14,555 nt of DNA from Planctomycetota bacterium (GCA_027623615.1 JAQBVH010000014.1:1-14555); one strand, 5' to 3'; shown: positions 1-8,159, counted from the first letter of the stretch. The notes: a model not told the origin generated them from the sequence alone. Numbers and translations: made by a program.

Positions 1-1
1 C

Positions 2-1198
2 GGGCAGATCACGCGTCAGCTCGAGGCGCGCACCCACGTCCGCGAGGGCAACCGCGCACGGGCGCTCGAGATCCTGGTGGACGGCCCGGACCTGGGTGAG
101 ACCCTGACCTTCCTCGACGCCGCGGCGGGGCACTGCGCACGCACGCAGGACGGACGCGGAGCCGTGATCGAGCTCGGCGCGGAGTCCCTGCGCAGGGAAT
201 GGCGACGGCGCACGACGGCGCGGCTCGCCGACGACGTCCAGCGCGTGATCGTTGCCGCGCGCGCCCTGGGCGTGGACCACCACGCCGACGAAATCGAGGC
301 GGTCGAATCGAAGCCGCAACGCGCGCCGCAGATGCACCGGCAGGTGGCCGACGCGAGCCGCGTGCTGGCCCAGCTCGACCCGGACGAGGCGGAGGGTTGG
401 CAGGCTGTCGCGCAGCGCCATCAAGCCCACGCCTACGAGGTGCAGCAGGCGCAGAACCGGGAGAAGATCCAACGGGACCTCGAGCTGCTCCGCCTGGCTG
501 AGGAAGCCTTCGAGCGTCCGGGCGTCCTCGGCAGCGATCGCATGCGTTACGAAGCCGCCGTCGCCGAGCTCGAGGCCCGCGGCGCCCCCGACGGCCTCTA
601 TCGCGAGCCCATCCTCGTCGACCCCATGCTCGTCGACCTCTTCCACACGGCGGCCAAGCACTACCGCACCGCTGGCAACCCGCAGCTCGCGCTGACCTTC
701 GACAGGGCGACGGATACTCGGAGCATGATCGTGAGGCGTGACGAGGAGCAACGCCGCGTCCGTAAGCAGCAGCATGTCCGGCGCACCCAGAGCAACCAGG
801 CCTGGCATCAGGAGCTCGAACAGTACGGGGAGAAGGCCTTCGTCCAGGCCCTGCGCCAGAGCTTGCGCCAGGCCAGCGCGGCCTTCGAGCGCGCTGGCAG
901 GGCCGAGGCCCGCGTCGCGTCCCTGGGGGCGCTGCGGGCCCTGGTGGGCAAGGGCCTGCATGAACCCGGCGCCCCGGCTGCCGAGGAGTTGATCACGCAC
1001 CTGTGCGAGGGCGCCCTCTACGAGAGCGGCAGCCGTCGCGCGGCTCAGATGCTCGAGCTGGCGCAGCGCCTGGAGCTCGGCCAGGGCGAGGGCACTGCGC
1101 CGCGCAAGGCGCGCAAGGACCGGGACGAGCTGCTCGAACGGCTCGAGGCCCTCGAAGTAGAGATTGACGCGCTCCGGCGGGAGCTCGGCGGGAAGTAG
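2..1198 (+). CDS. Helical coiled-coil protein of unknown function, 5'-truncated by window edge
   Basis: The reading frame is open from base 2 to a TAG at 1196-1198. A GTG at 77 could serve as a start (373 aa), but the frame continues upstream to the window edge and encodes the same kind of helix-rich sequence (QLEARTHVREGNRARALEIL), so I treat the gene as partial. The protein is rich in Ala, Arg, Glu, Leu and Gln and looks almost entirely alpha-helical. The upstream part resembles a TPR-type helix pair (A...G...AL pattern), and the last 25 residues form a Leu-heptad coiled coil (LLERLEALEVEIDALRREL). There is no signal peptide or membrane segment in the visible part, so it is probably cytoplasmic. 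I do not recognise a family. It converges with the gene ending at 1251. Confidence 0.75.
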   Translation, partial: GQITRQLEARTHVREGNRARALEILVDGPDLGETLTFLDAAAGHCARTQDGRGAVIELGAESLRREWRRRTTARLADDVQRVIVAARALGVDHHADEIEAVESKPQRAPQMHRQVADASRVLAQLDPDEAEGWQAVAQRHQAHAYEVQQAQNREKIQRDLELLRLAEEAFERPGVLGSDRMRYEAAVAELEARGAPDGLYREPILVDPMLVDLFHTAAKHYRTAGNPQLALTFDRATDTRSMIVRRDEEQRRVRKQQHVRRTQSNQAWHQELEQYGEKAFVQALRQSLRQASAAFERAGRAEARVASLGALRALVGKGLHEPGAPAAEELITHLCEGALYESGSRRAAQMLELAQRLELGQGEGTAPRKARKDRDELLERLEALEVEIDALRRELGGK

Positions 1199-1212
1199 CA
1201 GTCGCGTTCGAC

Positions 1213-1248
1213 CTCTTCGGGAAGGTGGTCGCCCACCATCCCGGAGAG
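1213..1248. terminator. Hairpin between convergent genes, probable bidirectional terminator
   Basis: An imperfect inverted repeat lies in the 52 bp between the stop codons of the convergent genes (1198 and 1251). The outer stem pairs 1213-1222 with 1239-1248 (ten pairs, one a T.G wobble), followed by an A.A mismatch at 1223/1238. The inner stem is GGTGG (1224-1228) with CCACC (1233-1237), closed by the tetraloop TCGC. The wobble becomes an A.C mismatch in the minus-strand RNA, so the structure should be stronger in the plus-strand transcript. Neither side carries a U-tract. The call therefore rests on structure and position. Confidence 0.6.
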
Positions 1249-1250
1249 CA

Positions 1251-2993
1251 TCACTTCTCGGAAGTCGCCACCTCGGCCGCACCCACCTCGAGGTCGGGGG
1301 GCCGCTCGAACGGCACCTGCGAGGTGTGCAGTGTCCCGCGCTCCAGCACGATCGCGGCGCGATGGGTTTCGTTCCCGGGGACGATCACCTGGTCGTCGAG
1401 GATTCCGCCGACATGCCACTCCCCGGGGGACAGCCAGGGCACGCGATAGGGTGGACCGCGGAACCAGGCGTGGCCGTAGACTCCCGGTCTTGCAGGCGAG
1501 GAGATGCGCAAGATGCACTCCGCGGCGTAGGGGGCGCCCTGTTCGTCGTAGAGCTCCACCTCGACCGCGGCCGTGTCCTCGAGCGGCACGGACCAGTCGG
1601 CCCCGCGCTCCGTCACAACGAGTGCAACGCCCTCGCGGGTGTCGGGGTAGCGGAAGGTCCCGATGTCAGCCTGGAAGTACACCTGCCAGACTCCCGTGGG
1701 GAGCTCGAACCGGATGGCCGTTCCCGAGGAGGCGCTCGCGAGTGGGATGCCGATCGGCGTGTCGAGCTCGCGCCGGAGCACGAGTCGTGCGGCAGGACCG
1801 ATCCTCGCTGCGCTGTCCCAGCCCTGCACCATCGGGTTTCCGAATTGGATCCGGAGTTCGCCCCAGCTCTGCGCGATGGGATCCAGGACCACCAGCTGCG
1901 TGGGGACAGGACCTCCACTCAGTCTCGGAGGCTGGACCACGATCGACCGAGGCCGATAGCCGAGCCGTTCGACGTGGATCACGAGCGGGGGGCGCAGCGC
2001 CAGGTCCGAGGCGGGAGGACCCGTGAAGAGCAAGGCGACTCGGTTCCATCCGTCGCAGTCTGGCGGGAGTTCGATCTGCATGGCCGCCAGGTCCGAACCA
2101 TCCGGACGCAGCGGGCGCAGCCCGGACTCCTGCGGCTCGATGAGCATGCCGTGGGTCCCCCCGATGGGGCGAGCTTCCCACGGTCCGCGCAGGGGACCAT
2201 CGGGGGCGGCGAATTCGAGCACCACGCCGTAGACCGGCAGGAGCTGGAGCTCGGCGGTGGGCGATCCCTCCGTGACGAGGGCCGCCGCCGACGTGGTGCA
2301 GCCCGGGCTCCTGGCTTGGAGGTACCAGTCAGTGCCCTGGTCCAGATCGCGCACTGTGAATTCGCCCTCGGCGTCGAGGTCGCCGCGCACGACGTGGGCG
2401 GTTCGGCCTTCCTCGGGGATCGATGCGAGGCGGTGGCCCAGCCGGCGCGCGAGGACCGTTGTTCCGGCTGGCGGCTCGTGACCCTCGACTCCGAGGACAC
2501 GCCCGCTCGCGCTCCAGCCCTCGGTCAGGGTGAGCACGACCTCAGCCTGCACACCGTCGAGGGCGACCACCGAGGCCGTGGCGTGGTTGGTTGCCGTCGC
2601 CCAGAACCGTCCGCGCCATTCGGCGGGGACCTCCGCGCTCAGAACTCCCGCGGCATCCGTGCGGCCCAAGTGCAGGCGACCGCCGTCGATCCCCTCTGCC
2701 TCGACGTCGGCTGCTGCGGCCGGCTGACCGTTCGAGCGCACGACGACGAAACGGGTGGTGGCACCACAAGCGTCGAGCGACTCATGGGTTGCGATCGACT
2801 CGCGACGGTCTGCGTTGGCAAGGGTCGTGGGCCGCGCGTCCTGAAACTCCGGCTCGCTGCCGCTGGCGGCAACGGGTCCAGCATGCACTTCGCCTGTCAG
2901 GGATCTGGTGGCGAGAGCGGCGACCAGGACGACGAGCCCGAGCGTGAGGGTGATTCGCACTAACCCTCGGGCTCCGGACTTCACTCCTGACAT
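1251..2993 (-). CDS. Membrane-anchored protein with carboxypeptidase-regulatory-like domains
   Basis: 580 aa from the ATG at 2993. This start is preferred over an in-frame ATG at 3014 because GGAG sits 8 nt upstream and the ATG overlaps the stop of the preceding gene (TGATG). Residues about 10-32 are a hydrophobic signal or anchor segment (ITLTLGLVVLVAALATRSL), so most of the protein should lie outside the cytoplasm. The next ~200 residues look like successive Ig-like carboxypeptidase-regulatory-like folds, with turns of the type RTDAAGVLSAEVP and DLDAEGEFTVRDLDQGTDW. The remainder is beta-rich and less clear. Such proteins occur in Planctomycetota as large exported proteins without assigned activity. 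No catalytic motif is visible. A structural or carbohydrate-binding role is possible but unproven. It is the second gene of a coupled pair with the Cys-rich protein. Confidence 0.8.
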   Translation of the reverse strand: MSGVKSGARGLVRITLTLGLVVLVAALATRSLTGEVHAGPVAASGSEPEFQDARPTTLANADRRESIATHESLDACGATTRFVVVRSNGQPAAAADVEAEGIDGGRLHLGRTDAAGVLSAEVPAEWRGRFWATATNHATASVVALDGVQAEVVLTLTEGWSASGRVLGVEGHEPPAGTTVLARRLGHRLASIPEEGRTAHVVRGDLDAEGEFTVRDLDQGTDWYLQARSPGCTTSAAALVTEGSPTAELQLLPVYGVVLEFAAPDGPLRGPWEARPIGGTHGMLIEPQESGLRPLRPDGSDLAAMQIELPPDCDGWNRVALLFTGPPASDLALRPPLVIHVERLGYRPRSIVVQPPRLSGGPVPTQLVVLDPIAQSWGELRIQFGNPMVQGWDSAARIGPAARLVLRRELDTPIGIPLASASSGTAIRFELPTGVWQVYFQADIGTFRYPDTREGVALVVTERGADWSVPLEDTAAVEVELYDEQGAPYAAECILRISSPARPGVYGHAWFRGPPYRVPWLSPGEWHVGGILDDQVIVPGNETHRAAIVLERGTLHTSQVPFERPPDLEVGAAEVATSEK

Positions 2994-3417
2994 CACTGGC
3001 ACTCCGCGGTCCATTGACCTGGACCGGTCGGGACTGCGGGATCGTCAGGAACCCAGAGGATGTCGCAGTTCGACAGGGTGCAGGGGACCGGGCAACTTCC
3101 GATTCCGATTGGATAGGCGCGCCCACTGGTCCCAAAGCGATACTCCGCAGCGAGCTCGCAGCACCAATCTCCCGATCCTTGTGCGCCGTCGCAACGACAG
3201 ATCTTCACGTTCCAACCGCTGAGTACGATCCAATCCTCCAGGCAGGGAGACTCGAGGGGACACCAGCCCACTTGCGTGGGGCAGCTCACGGTTACCGTTG
3301 GTTGGTTCACCACGACTTCAGCCCACAGGGCGAGGACGGTGGGGGGGTCTGAGCGGCGAGAATTGTCCCGAAGGACAGCGCTAGCAGGCAGGTAGCGAGC
3401 GGATGTGCGAGTTGCAT
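2993..3417 (-). CDS. Small secreted cysteine-rich protein, apparently frameshifted at a C7 tract
   Basis: The ATG at 3417 opens a frame with a classic Sec signal peptide (MQLAHP, then LATCLLALSFGTILA, then AQ). That frame reads into a run of seven C (minus strand, 3347-3341) and stops at 3307. An overlapping frame, open from a GTG at 3313 and readable back to the same C-run, encodes a 106-residue segment with 11 cysteines, many Trp and Pro (for example CCEL, CPVPC), and ends at 2993 in a TGATG overlap with the next start. One extra C, or two fewer, would join the signal peptide to the Cys-rich domain as a ~141-aa secreted protein. Neither half is complete alone: the Cys-rich part lacks an export signal, and the signal frame ends 12 codons after the signal. 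Causes could be an indel or sequencing error, phase variation or slippage. No family is recognised. Base composition is visibly less GC-rich than the neighbours. Confidence 0.6.
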
Positions 3418-3432
3418 CTTGGCAAGTTGACC

Positions 3433-3459
3433 ATTATCTCTTGCAATGGCAGCACGCAA
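3433..3459 (-). promoter_or_regulatory. Candidate sigma70-type promoter for the Cys-rich gene
   Basis: On the minus strand GATAAT (3438-3433) matches five of six positions of the -10 consensus. It lies in an unusually AT-rich patch, 15 nt before the ATG at 3417. A weak -35 candidate, TTGCGT (3459-3454), sits 15 bp upstream, which is shorter than the ideal 17. This would give a very short leader. It is a pattern match only. Confidence 0.3.
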
Positions 3460-3614
3460 GTGCAGGAAAATCGCAATCACCACGACCAGGGCTCGTGATG
3501 ATTCAGAGGTCTTCGTCGCAAGAGCTCTCTCAGCAACTGCTCGGAGTGGGCGGGCGGAAACCCGGCATCGATCGCCACATGCACGATTGCTGAATTGGGG
3601 GTCGCCTCCCCTCG

Positions 3615-3658
3615 CAAGACGGGTCTTGGCGGGTATCGCTCCCAGGACACTCGTGTCC
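3615..3658 (-). terminator. Two tandem short inverted repeats downstream of the serine hydrolase gene
   Basis: CAAGAC-GG-GTCTTG (3615-3628) and GGACAC-TC-GTGTCC (3645-3658) are two perfect 6-bp palindromic repeats, each with a 2-nt centre, 16 bp apart. They begin about 26 nt past the stop of the gene ending at 3684. Each would fold as a 5-bp stem with a tetraloop. There is no T-run, so termination is only suggested by position. They could instead be protein-binding sites. The remaining sequence between 3418 and 3683 shows no convincing gene. Confidence 0.3.
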
Positions 3659-3683
3659 CATTCCTTGGAGCGGCGCGTTTCCG

Positions 3684-5780
3684 TCAGTCGTCGATGCGCT
3701 TCGCGGAGAACGTCTGTCCGGCCTGCCGAACGATCAGGCTGGTCGCCTGGCCGTCTTCGACCACGAACGAGATCCTGGCGTTCTCCATGTCGGAGACGAC
3801 GAAAGAATCGTTCCACAGCGGCCCGAGGACCGTGGCGCCCTGGCCGGGCGCGGTGGCGGTCAGGTGGTCGTCGGCCACCGCGATCACGATGTCGGCCCCG
3901 AGCAGGGAGTACGTGCCCTCGAACCGCGCGAGGTAGCTCGGGTCGGACAGCTTGGGGTCGGGCGCGCGCTTGAAGCGCAGGGGCGCCACGGCTGCCTCGA
4001 GGGAGATGAACAGCGCCTCGATCTCGCCGTCGAGGTTCGTGTCGAAGCGCAGCAGCATGCCCTCGAGGGCAGGGTTCGTCGGGTCGGCCCCCGCCTTGAA
4101 CACGTCGTAGTGCCAGTGCTGGAGGGGTGCGGCCAGGCCGTTGTACTCGAACGACAGGGACTCGGCCTCGAGCGTGACCTGCAGCAGTCCGTAGCCGGGG
4201 AACTCGAAGGAGCCCGCGTAGTCGGACAGGCGGTGGCTCGGCGAGGTGCCCTCGACGCGCGACTTCTCCGCTGCCTCCTCACCCTCGGCCACCGCTGCGC
4301 TTGCCGCGTCGCGACCGGCAAGCGCCTTGCCGCTCCAGTCCTTCGGCTCGTGGCCGAGGACCTGGTCGGCGATCCGCCGCACCACGAACTCCGGGACCGG
4401 CGTCCCGTTCCGGTTGGCGAGCACGACGACGCCGAGGTCGTCGTGGGGGAAGAAGGCGACCATCGCCGAGAAGCCGTCGATGTTGCCCCCGTGCTGGATG
4501 CGCAGGTGACCGCGGTAGCCATCGATCATCCAGCCCATGCCGTAGAGCGTCGGCGCGAACTCGGGATCGTCGGGCAGACCGCCCATCACGGCCAGGGGCG
4601 TGTGCAGCTCGGTCAGGTTGCTCTTGGGCAGGATCTCGGTCTCACCGACCGTGCCGTCGGAGAGCTGCAGGAGCGCCCACTGGGCCATCTCCCTGGCGCT
4701 CGAGTTGATCGAGCCCGCCGGGCCGATGTGGCTGATGTCGCGGAAGGGGAGCGCGGTCAGCTCGTCATCCCGCTCGTCGTAGGGCAGGGCGTGGTTCGGG
4801 TCGGCCTGCGAGTCCACCACCGAGAAGTTCGTGCGCGGCATGCCGAGCGGATCGAGGATCCTGGCGCGCACGGCCGACTCCCAGCTGCGGCCGTCGAGCG
4901 TCGCGGCCAGGTAGCCGAGGGTGGCGAACATCAGGTTGTTGTACTGCCACGTCTCGCGCAGCTCCGCGGTCGGCTCGTAGTGCTCGAGGCTGGCGAAGAT
5001 CTGTTCGAGGCCGAAGTCGGTGCGGCCGTACCAGGCCAGGTCGTGGCGCGGCAGGCCGCTGCGATGGCTGGCCATGTCCCGCGGCGTCAGGTGGTTCGTC
5101 GCGACTTCGTCGTACAGCTTGAGGCCGGGCAACAGATCGATCAGCGGGTCGTCCCAGGCGAACTTGCCCTCGCCGGCGAGGATGGCCAGAGTCGTCGTCG
5201 TGAACGCCTTGCTCGAGGAGCCGATCGCGAAGAGCGTGTCCTCGGTCACCGGCTTGCCCTCCGCGACGTCGCGCATCCCGTGACCGGTCGTGCGCACGAC
5301 CTCGCCGCCGCGCACGATCGCGACGCCGATTCCAGGGACGTCCCAGGCCGCGAGCGTCTCGTCGATCCAACCGTCGAGGCCTGCGAGGGCGGCGAGGGTC
5401 TCGGGCACCCGACTGAGGACGCGCTCCAAGCGGAACGTCGCCGAGAACGTGGCCTGCTCGAACTCGCCGCTGAGGGCGCCGTCCTCGCCGAGGGTGCCGG
5501 TGAACTTCGGGGCGCCGGGCACGCCGCCGATCACGAACGTGAGCGTGCCGTCCGTGAGGGCGATGTCCTCGAGCGGAATGTCCTGCGAGCCCTGGGCGGG
5601 GATGGAGATGGCTCCGCTCCAGGTGTCGGCCTCGAAGGCGAGGTCCACCTCGACCTCGAGGTCGACCGCGGCGACCGCGCCGGACCAGCGCCCGGTGAAG
5701 TCTGCCGGCTCCTGGGCCGCAGCCGAGAGAACCAGCGCGGGGAGGGCGAGGGTGAGGAGACAGAGGCCGCGCAACGTCAT
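3684..5780 (-). CDS. Secreted beta-lactamase-family serine hydrolase (class C/DD-peptidase fold)
   Basis: 698 aa from the ATG at 5780, chosen over a GTG at 5810 because it directly precedes a signal peptide (MTLRGLCLLTLALPALVLSA, cleavage near AAAQ). Residues ~28-120 form a beta-rich N-terminal domain (FTGRWSGAV...) often found before exported serine hydrolases. Residues ~135-490 are the beta-lactamase/transpeptidase-like fold: nucleophile motif SSSK at 188-191, Tyr motif YNN at 280-282, and HGG at 430-432 in the KTG position. The last ~200 residues are another beta-rich domain of the type trailing these hydrolases. Family members include DD-carboxypeptidases, esterases and D-aminopeptidases, so the substrate cannot be read from sequence. 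It lies 55 nt downstream of the hydrolase-dipeptidase fusion, probably in one operon, and resembles that protein's N-terminal half. This suggests a shared cell-wall peptide substrate. Confidence 0.87.
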   Translation of the reverse strand: MTLRGLCLLTLALPALVLSAAAQEPADFTGRWSGAVAAVDLEVEVDLAFEADTWSGAISIPAQGSQDIPLEDIALTDGTLTFVIGGVPGAPKFTGTLGEDGALSGEFEQATFSATFRLERVLSRVPETLAALAGLDGWIDETLAAWDVPGIGVAIVRGGEVVRTTGHGMRDVAEGKPVTEDTLFAIGSSSKAFTTTTLAILAGEGKFAWDDPLIDLLPGLKLYDEVATNHLTPRDMASHRSGLPRHDLAWYGRTDFGLEQIFASLEHYEPTAELRETWQYNNLMFATLGYLAATLDGRSWESAVRARILDPLGMPRTNFSVVDSQADPNHALPYDERDDELTALPFRDISHIGPAGSINSSAREMAQWALLQLSDGTVGETEILPKSNLTELHTPLAVMGGLPDDPEFAPTLYGMGWMIDGYRGHLRIQHGGNIDGFSAMVAFFPHDDLGVVVLANRNGTPVPEFVVRRIADQVLGHEPKDWSGKALAGRDAASAAVAEGEEAAEKSRVEGTSPSHRLSDYAGSFEFPGYGLLQVTLEAESLSFEYNGLAAPLQHWHYDVFKAGADPTNPALEGMLLRFDTNLDGEIEALFISLEAAVAPLRFKRAPDPKLSDPSYLARFEGTYSLLGADIVIAVADDHLTATAPGQGATVLGPLWNDSFVVSDMENARISFVVEDGQATSLIVRQAGQTFSAKRIDD

Positions 5781-5823
5781 GGAGAGATCCGGGGTGGGGG
5801 GCGGGGACACGTGCGTCGATCTG

Positions 5824-5835
5824 GGCGCGAGCGCC
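5824..5835 (-). repeat. Short perfect palindrome abutting a stop codon
   Basis: GGCGC-GA-GCGCC occupies the first 12 bases after the TGA (5838-5836) of the upstream hydrolase-dipeptidase gene. It would form a small GC hairpin in the 55-nt gap before the next gene. It may stabilise or partly attenuate the operon mRNA. There is no T-run, so it is not called a terminator. Confidence 0.3.
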
Positions 5836-8148
5836 TCAGCGATCCAGGGCCGCTTCGAACTCCAGATCGAGGATCGGGTACTGCTCCCAGCCCGCGAAGT
5901 CGAAGTGCCACCACTCCCAGACGTAGACGGAGAACCCGTGCTCCTGCATCGCGCGCCGCAGGCGCTCGCGATACCAACGCGAGAGCGACGTGCCGCCTGG
6001 GTACTCGGCGTAGGAGCGCGCGGAGAACTCGTCGTAGCCTCCCGGCATCTCGACCACCTCGTGCGTGGCCAGGTCGACCAGGGCCAGGTCCACCGCGCAG
6101 CCGCGGTTGTGACGCGAACCCCGCGCGGGGTCGGCGACGAAGTGCTTGTGCTCCTGCGGCGTCGCGTCCCAGAACATCTTGGTCACGTGCCACGGGCGGT
6201 AGGCGTCGTAGATCACGAGGCCCAGACCCTCTTGCTCGAGGGAGCGTCGCACGTCCTCGAGCGCGGCGGCCGCGGGGCGCTGCAGGAAGGCTCGCGCGGT
6301 CGGATAGAAGATCGTCTCGAGGAAGTTGTTGGTGGTCGCGTAGCGCACGTCGAGCGCGACGCGCGGGAGCGCGTCGGCCAGGTCGACCAGGTCCGGGTGG
6401 TGGAAGTGACCGTCCTCGTGGGGCGGCCGCGCGGCGAGGGCGCGCCGGCGCAGCTCGTCCTCGGAGTGCAGCGCGTCGATCGTGAACTGCTCGCCGTGCA
6501 CGACCCCGGGCGGACGGTGCTCGAAGCGCACACCTCCGAGCACGGCGGCGCTGAGCGCGCCGTCCGCGTTGCGCTCGAAGACGATCTCCTCGAGGGGGTA
6601 GAGTCCGCGGTCCACGGGTAGGGCGAAGCGGTCCTTCTCGACCCAGGTGAGCGGGTCGAGGAAGAACCACTCGATCAACGCCTCGAGCTGCCCGTCGACC
6701 TCGCGGATGATCAGCACGTTGTGGTCCCAGCCGTACTCACCGATGTACTCGCGCAGGTGCGCGGGGCAGGGGGCCGGGCGTTCGTCATCCGCGCGCACAT
6801 AGCGCGTGCCGGCGATGTCAAGGCCCGCGGGTGCTACCTCGACCTTGGCGCCGAACACGTGCCGATCGTCCACGCGCAGGTGGTCGCCTTCGGCGCGCAG
6901 GGCGGCACGCAGCCCGCGCCACTCGAGCCACAGATCGCCCTCCGGGCGCGCCGTCACGTGGGCCCGTTGGCCGTCGGGGCCGCGATAGAGGCCCGCGAGG
7001 CGCGCGCCGACCGCGACGGGGACCGGAGTCGTCAGGGACAGGCCCGGCAGGTCCTCGTTCGCGCGCGCGGCGAGCAGGCAGCGCAGCGCGTGATCGGCCA
7101 GCCGGCGCGTCACGGCGTTCGAGATGTCCACGGCGCTCGTCACGACGACGCCCAGCTGCTCGTCAGGCAGGAACGCCAGCTCGGTGCTGTAGCCGTAGAT
7201 CGCGCCGCCGTGCCCGCAGCGCCTGTGCCCATCGAGCTCACCGAGGGCGAAGCCGACGCCGAAGTGCCCCTCGCCCGGCTGCAGCATGCTGGCCAGGGTG
7301 TCTGCGCCGATCACCTCGCCGCCGCCGGAGAACACCACGCGCAGGAACTGGGCCAGGTCGAGCACCGAGGCGTACAGGCTGCCCGCCGGCGCCATGCCCA
7401 GCTCGAAGAGCGGCGCGGGGAACTCGCTGCCGTCGTAGGACCACATGCGCGCGTCGGCCAGCCGCTGCTCGAGGGCGGGGGTCGCCTCGAAGCCGGCCTC
7501 GGGCATGGCCATGGGATCGAGGACGAGGGACTTCATCAGCGGCGCATAGCGTTCGCCATGGTGCAGCTCGAGGGCGCGCCCGAGCACCGCGATGCCGGCG
7601 TTCGAGTACTTGGTCACTGTCCCGGGCTGCGCACGGAAGCCCGAGCCGTTCAAGCTCTCGACCGTGGCCGCGAGGGTCGGCTCGCTGTCCTCGAAGTAGT
7701 TGCCGACCGCGGGCTCGCGCACGATCCCGGCCCGGTGCCCGGTGAGGTGACGGAACGTGACTCGCTCCGCGCCCGGGCCGGGGTTGAAGGTCGGCACCAG
7801 CTTCTGGACGGGGTCGTCGAGCTCGATCACGCCCGCCTCGACGAGCTGCATCAGCGCGATGTCGGTGAACAGCTTCGAGACCGAGCCCACCCGATAGACC
7901 GTGTCCGAGCTCGCGGCTCGGTCCGGACCCGCCTGGCCGAAGCCCGCGGCCCACACGACCCGGTCGCCGTCGACGAGGGCGATCGAGACCGCCCCCAGGT
8001 CCTTGGCCTCCCGTTCGTGTTCGATGCAGCGTGTGAGCTCGAGGGCCACCGCCTCGATGCCAGCCGCGGGGGCGACGAGGCGGGTGCGAGGTGCCGTGCA
8101 TGCACACAGCGCCAGGAGAACGGGCAAGCAGCGGGACAAGTTCGACAT
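5836..8148 (-). CDS. Lipoprotein fusion: beta-lactamase-fold serine hydrolase plus VanX-type D-Ala-D-Ala dipeptidase
   Basis: 770 aa. The ATG at 8148 follows a strong GGAGG with a 5-nt spacer. The N-terminus is a short hydrophobic segment ending in LCAC-T, a plausible lipobox, so the protein is probably lipid-anchored outside the cytoplasm. Residues ~30-360 are a beta-lactamase/DD-peptidase-like domain: SVSK at 89-92, YSN at 181-183, HGG at 313-315. Residues ~380-560 are a beta-rich linker region. Residues ~585-770 are a peptidase M15D (VanX/DdpX) domain with the expected zinc and catalytic residues: Arg651 in YRP, His680 and Asp687 in SRHNRGCAVD, Glu745 and His748 in EWWH. The family cleaves D-Ala-D-Ala to two D-Ala. 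Joining a DD-peptidase-like fold to the dipeptidase in one exported chain suggests stepwise trimming of muropeptide termini or of free dipeptide. It heads a probable two-gene operon and is divergent from a D-amino-acid dehydrogenase gene. Confidence 0.9.
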   Translation of the reverse strand: MSNLSRCLPVLLALCACTAPRTRLVAPAAGIEAVALELTRCIEHEREAKDLGAVSIALVDGDRVVWAAGFGQAGPDRAASSDTVYRVGSVSKLFTDIALMQLVEAGVIELDDPVQKLVPTFNPGPGAERVTFRHLTGHRAGIVREPAVGNYFEDSEPTLAATVESLNGSGFRAQPGTVTKYSNAGIAVLGRALELHHGERYAPLMKSLVLDPMAMPEAGFEATPALEQRLADARMWSYDGSEFPAPLFELGMAPAGSLYASVLDLAQFLRVVFSGGGEVIGADTLASMLQPGEGHFGVGFALGELDGHRRCGHGGAIYGYSTELAFLPDEQLGVVVTSAVDISNAVTRRLADHALRCLLAARANEDLPGLSLTTPVPVAVGARLAGLYRGPDGQRAHVTARPEGDLWLEWRGLRAALRAEGDHLRVDDRHVFGAKVEVAPAGLDIAGTRYVRADDERPAPCPAHLREYIGEYGWDHNVLIIREVDGQLEALIEWFFLDPLTWVEKDRFALPVDRGLYPLEEIVFERNADGALSAAVLGGVRFEHRPPGVVHGEQFTIDALHSEDELRRRALAARPPHEDGHFHHPDLVDLADALPRVALDVRYATTNNFLETIFYPTARAFLQRPAAAALEDVRRSLEQEGLGLVIYDAYRPWHVTKMFWDATPQEHKHFVADPARGSRHNRGCAVDLALVDLATHEVVEMPGGYDEFSARSYAEYPGGTSLSRWYRERLRRAMQEHGFSVYVWEWWHFDFAGWEQYPILDLEFEAALDR

Positions 8149-8152
8149 GAAG

Positions 8153-8159
8153 ACCTCCT
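8153..8159 (-). promoter_or_regulatory. Strong Shine-Dalgarno of the hydrolase-dipeptidase gene
   Basis: GAGGAGG on the minus strand lies about 5 nt before the ATG at 8148. It is the clearest ribosome-binding site in the window and fixes the start. It occupies part of the 26-bp gap (8149-8174) between two divergent start codons. Confidence 0.65.

Noticed and set aside
1164..2963. 599-codon plus-strand open frame opposite the carboxypeptidase-regulatory-like gene
   Set aside because: No domain or signal sequence; the minus-strand frame has a good ribosome-binding site, an anchor segment and recognisable beta-domain turns.
3418..3816. Upstream part of the minus-strand frame that carries the Cys-rich protein's signal peptide
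   Set aside because: Arg-rich nonsense overlapping the end of the serine hydrolase gene; a real start is at 3417 just before the signal peptide.
3864..6485. 873-codon plus-strand open frame antisense to the two serine hydrolases
   Set aside because: It lies opposite two genes with clear catalytic motifs and signal peptides. The translation is low-complexity and rich in Arg, Gly and Val, as expected from antisense frames in GC-rich DNA.
5836..8148. Vancomycin-resistance interpretation of the VanX-type domain
   Set aside because: There is no VanH, VanA-type ligase or VanRS nearby, and the protein appears exported, whereas resistance VanX acts in the cytoplasm.
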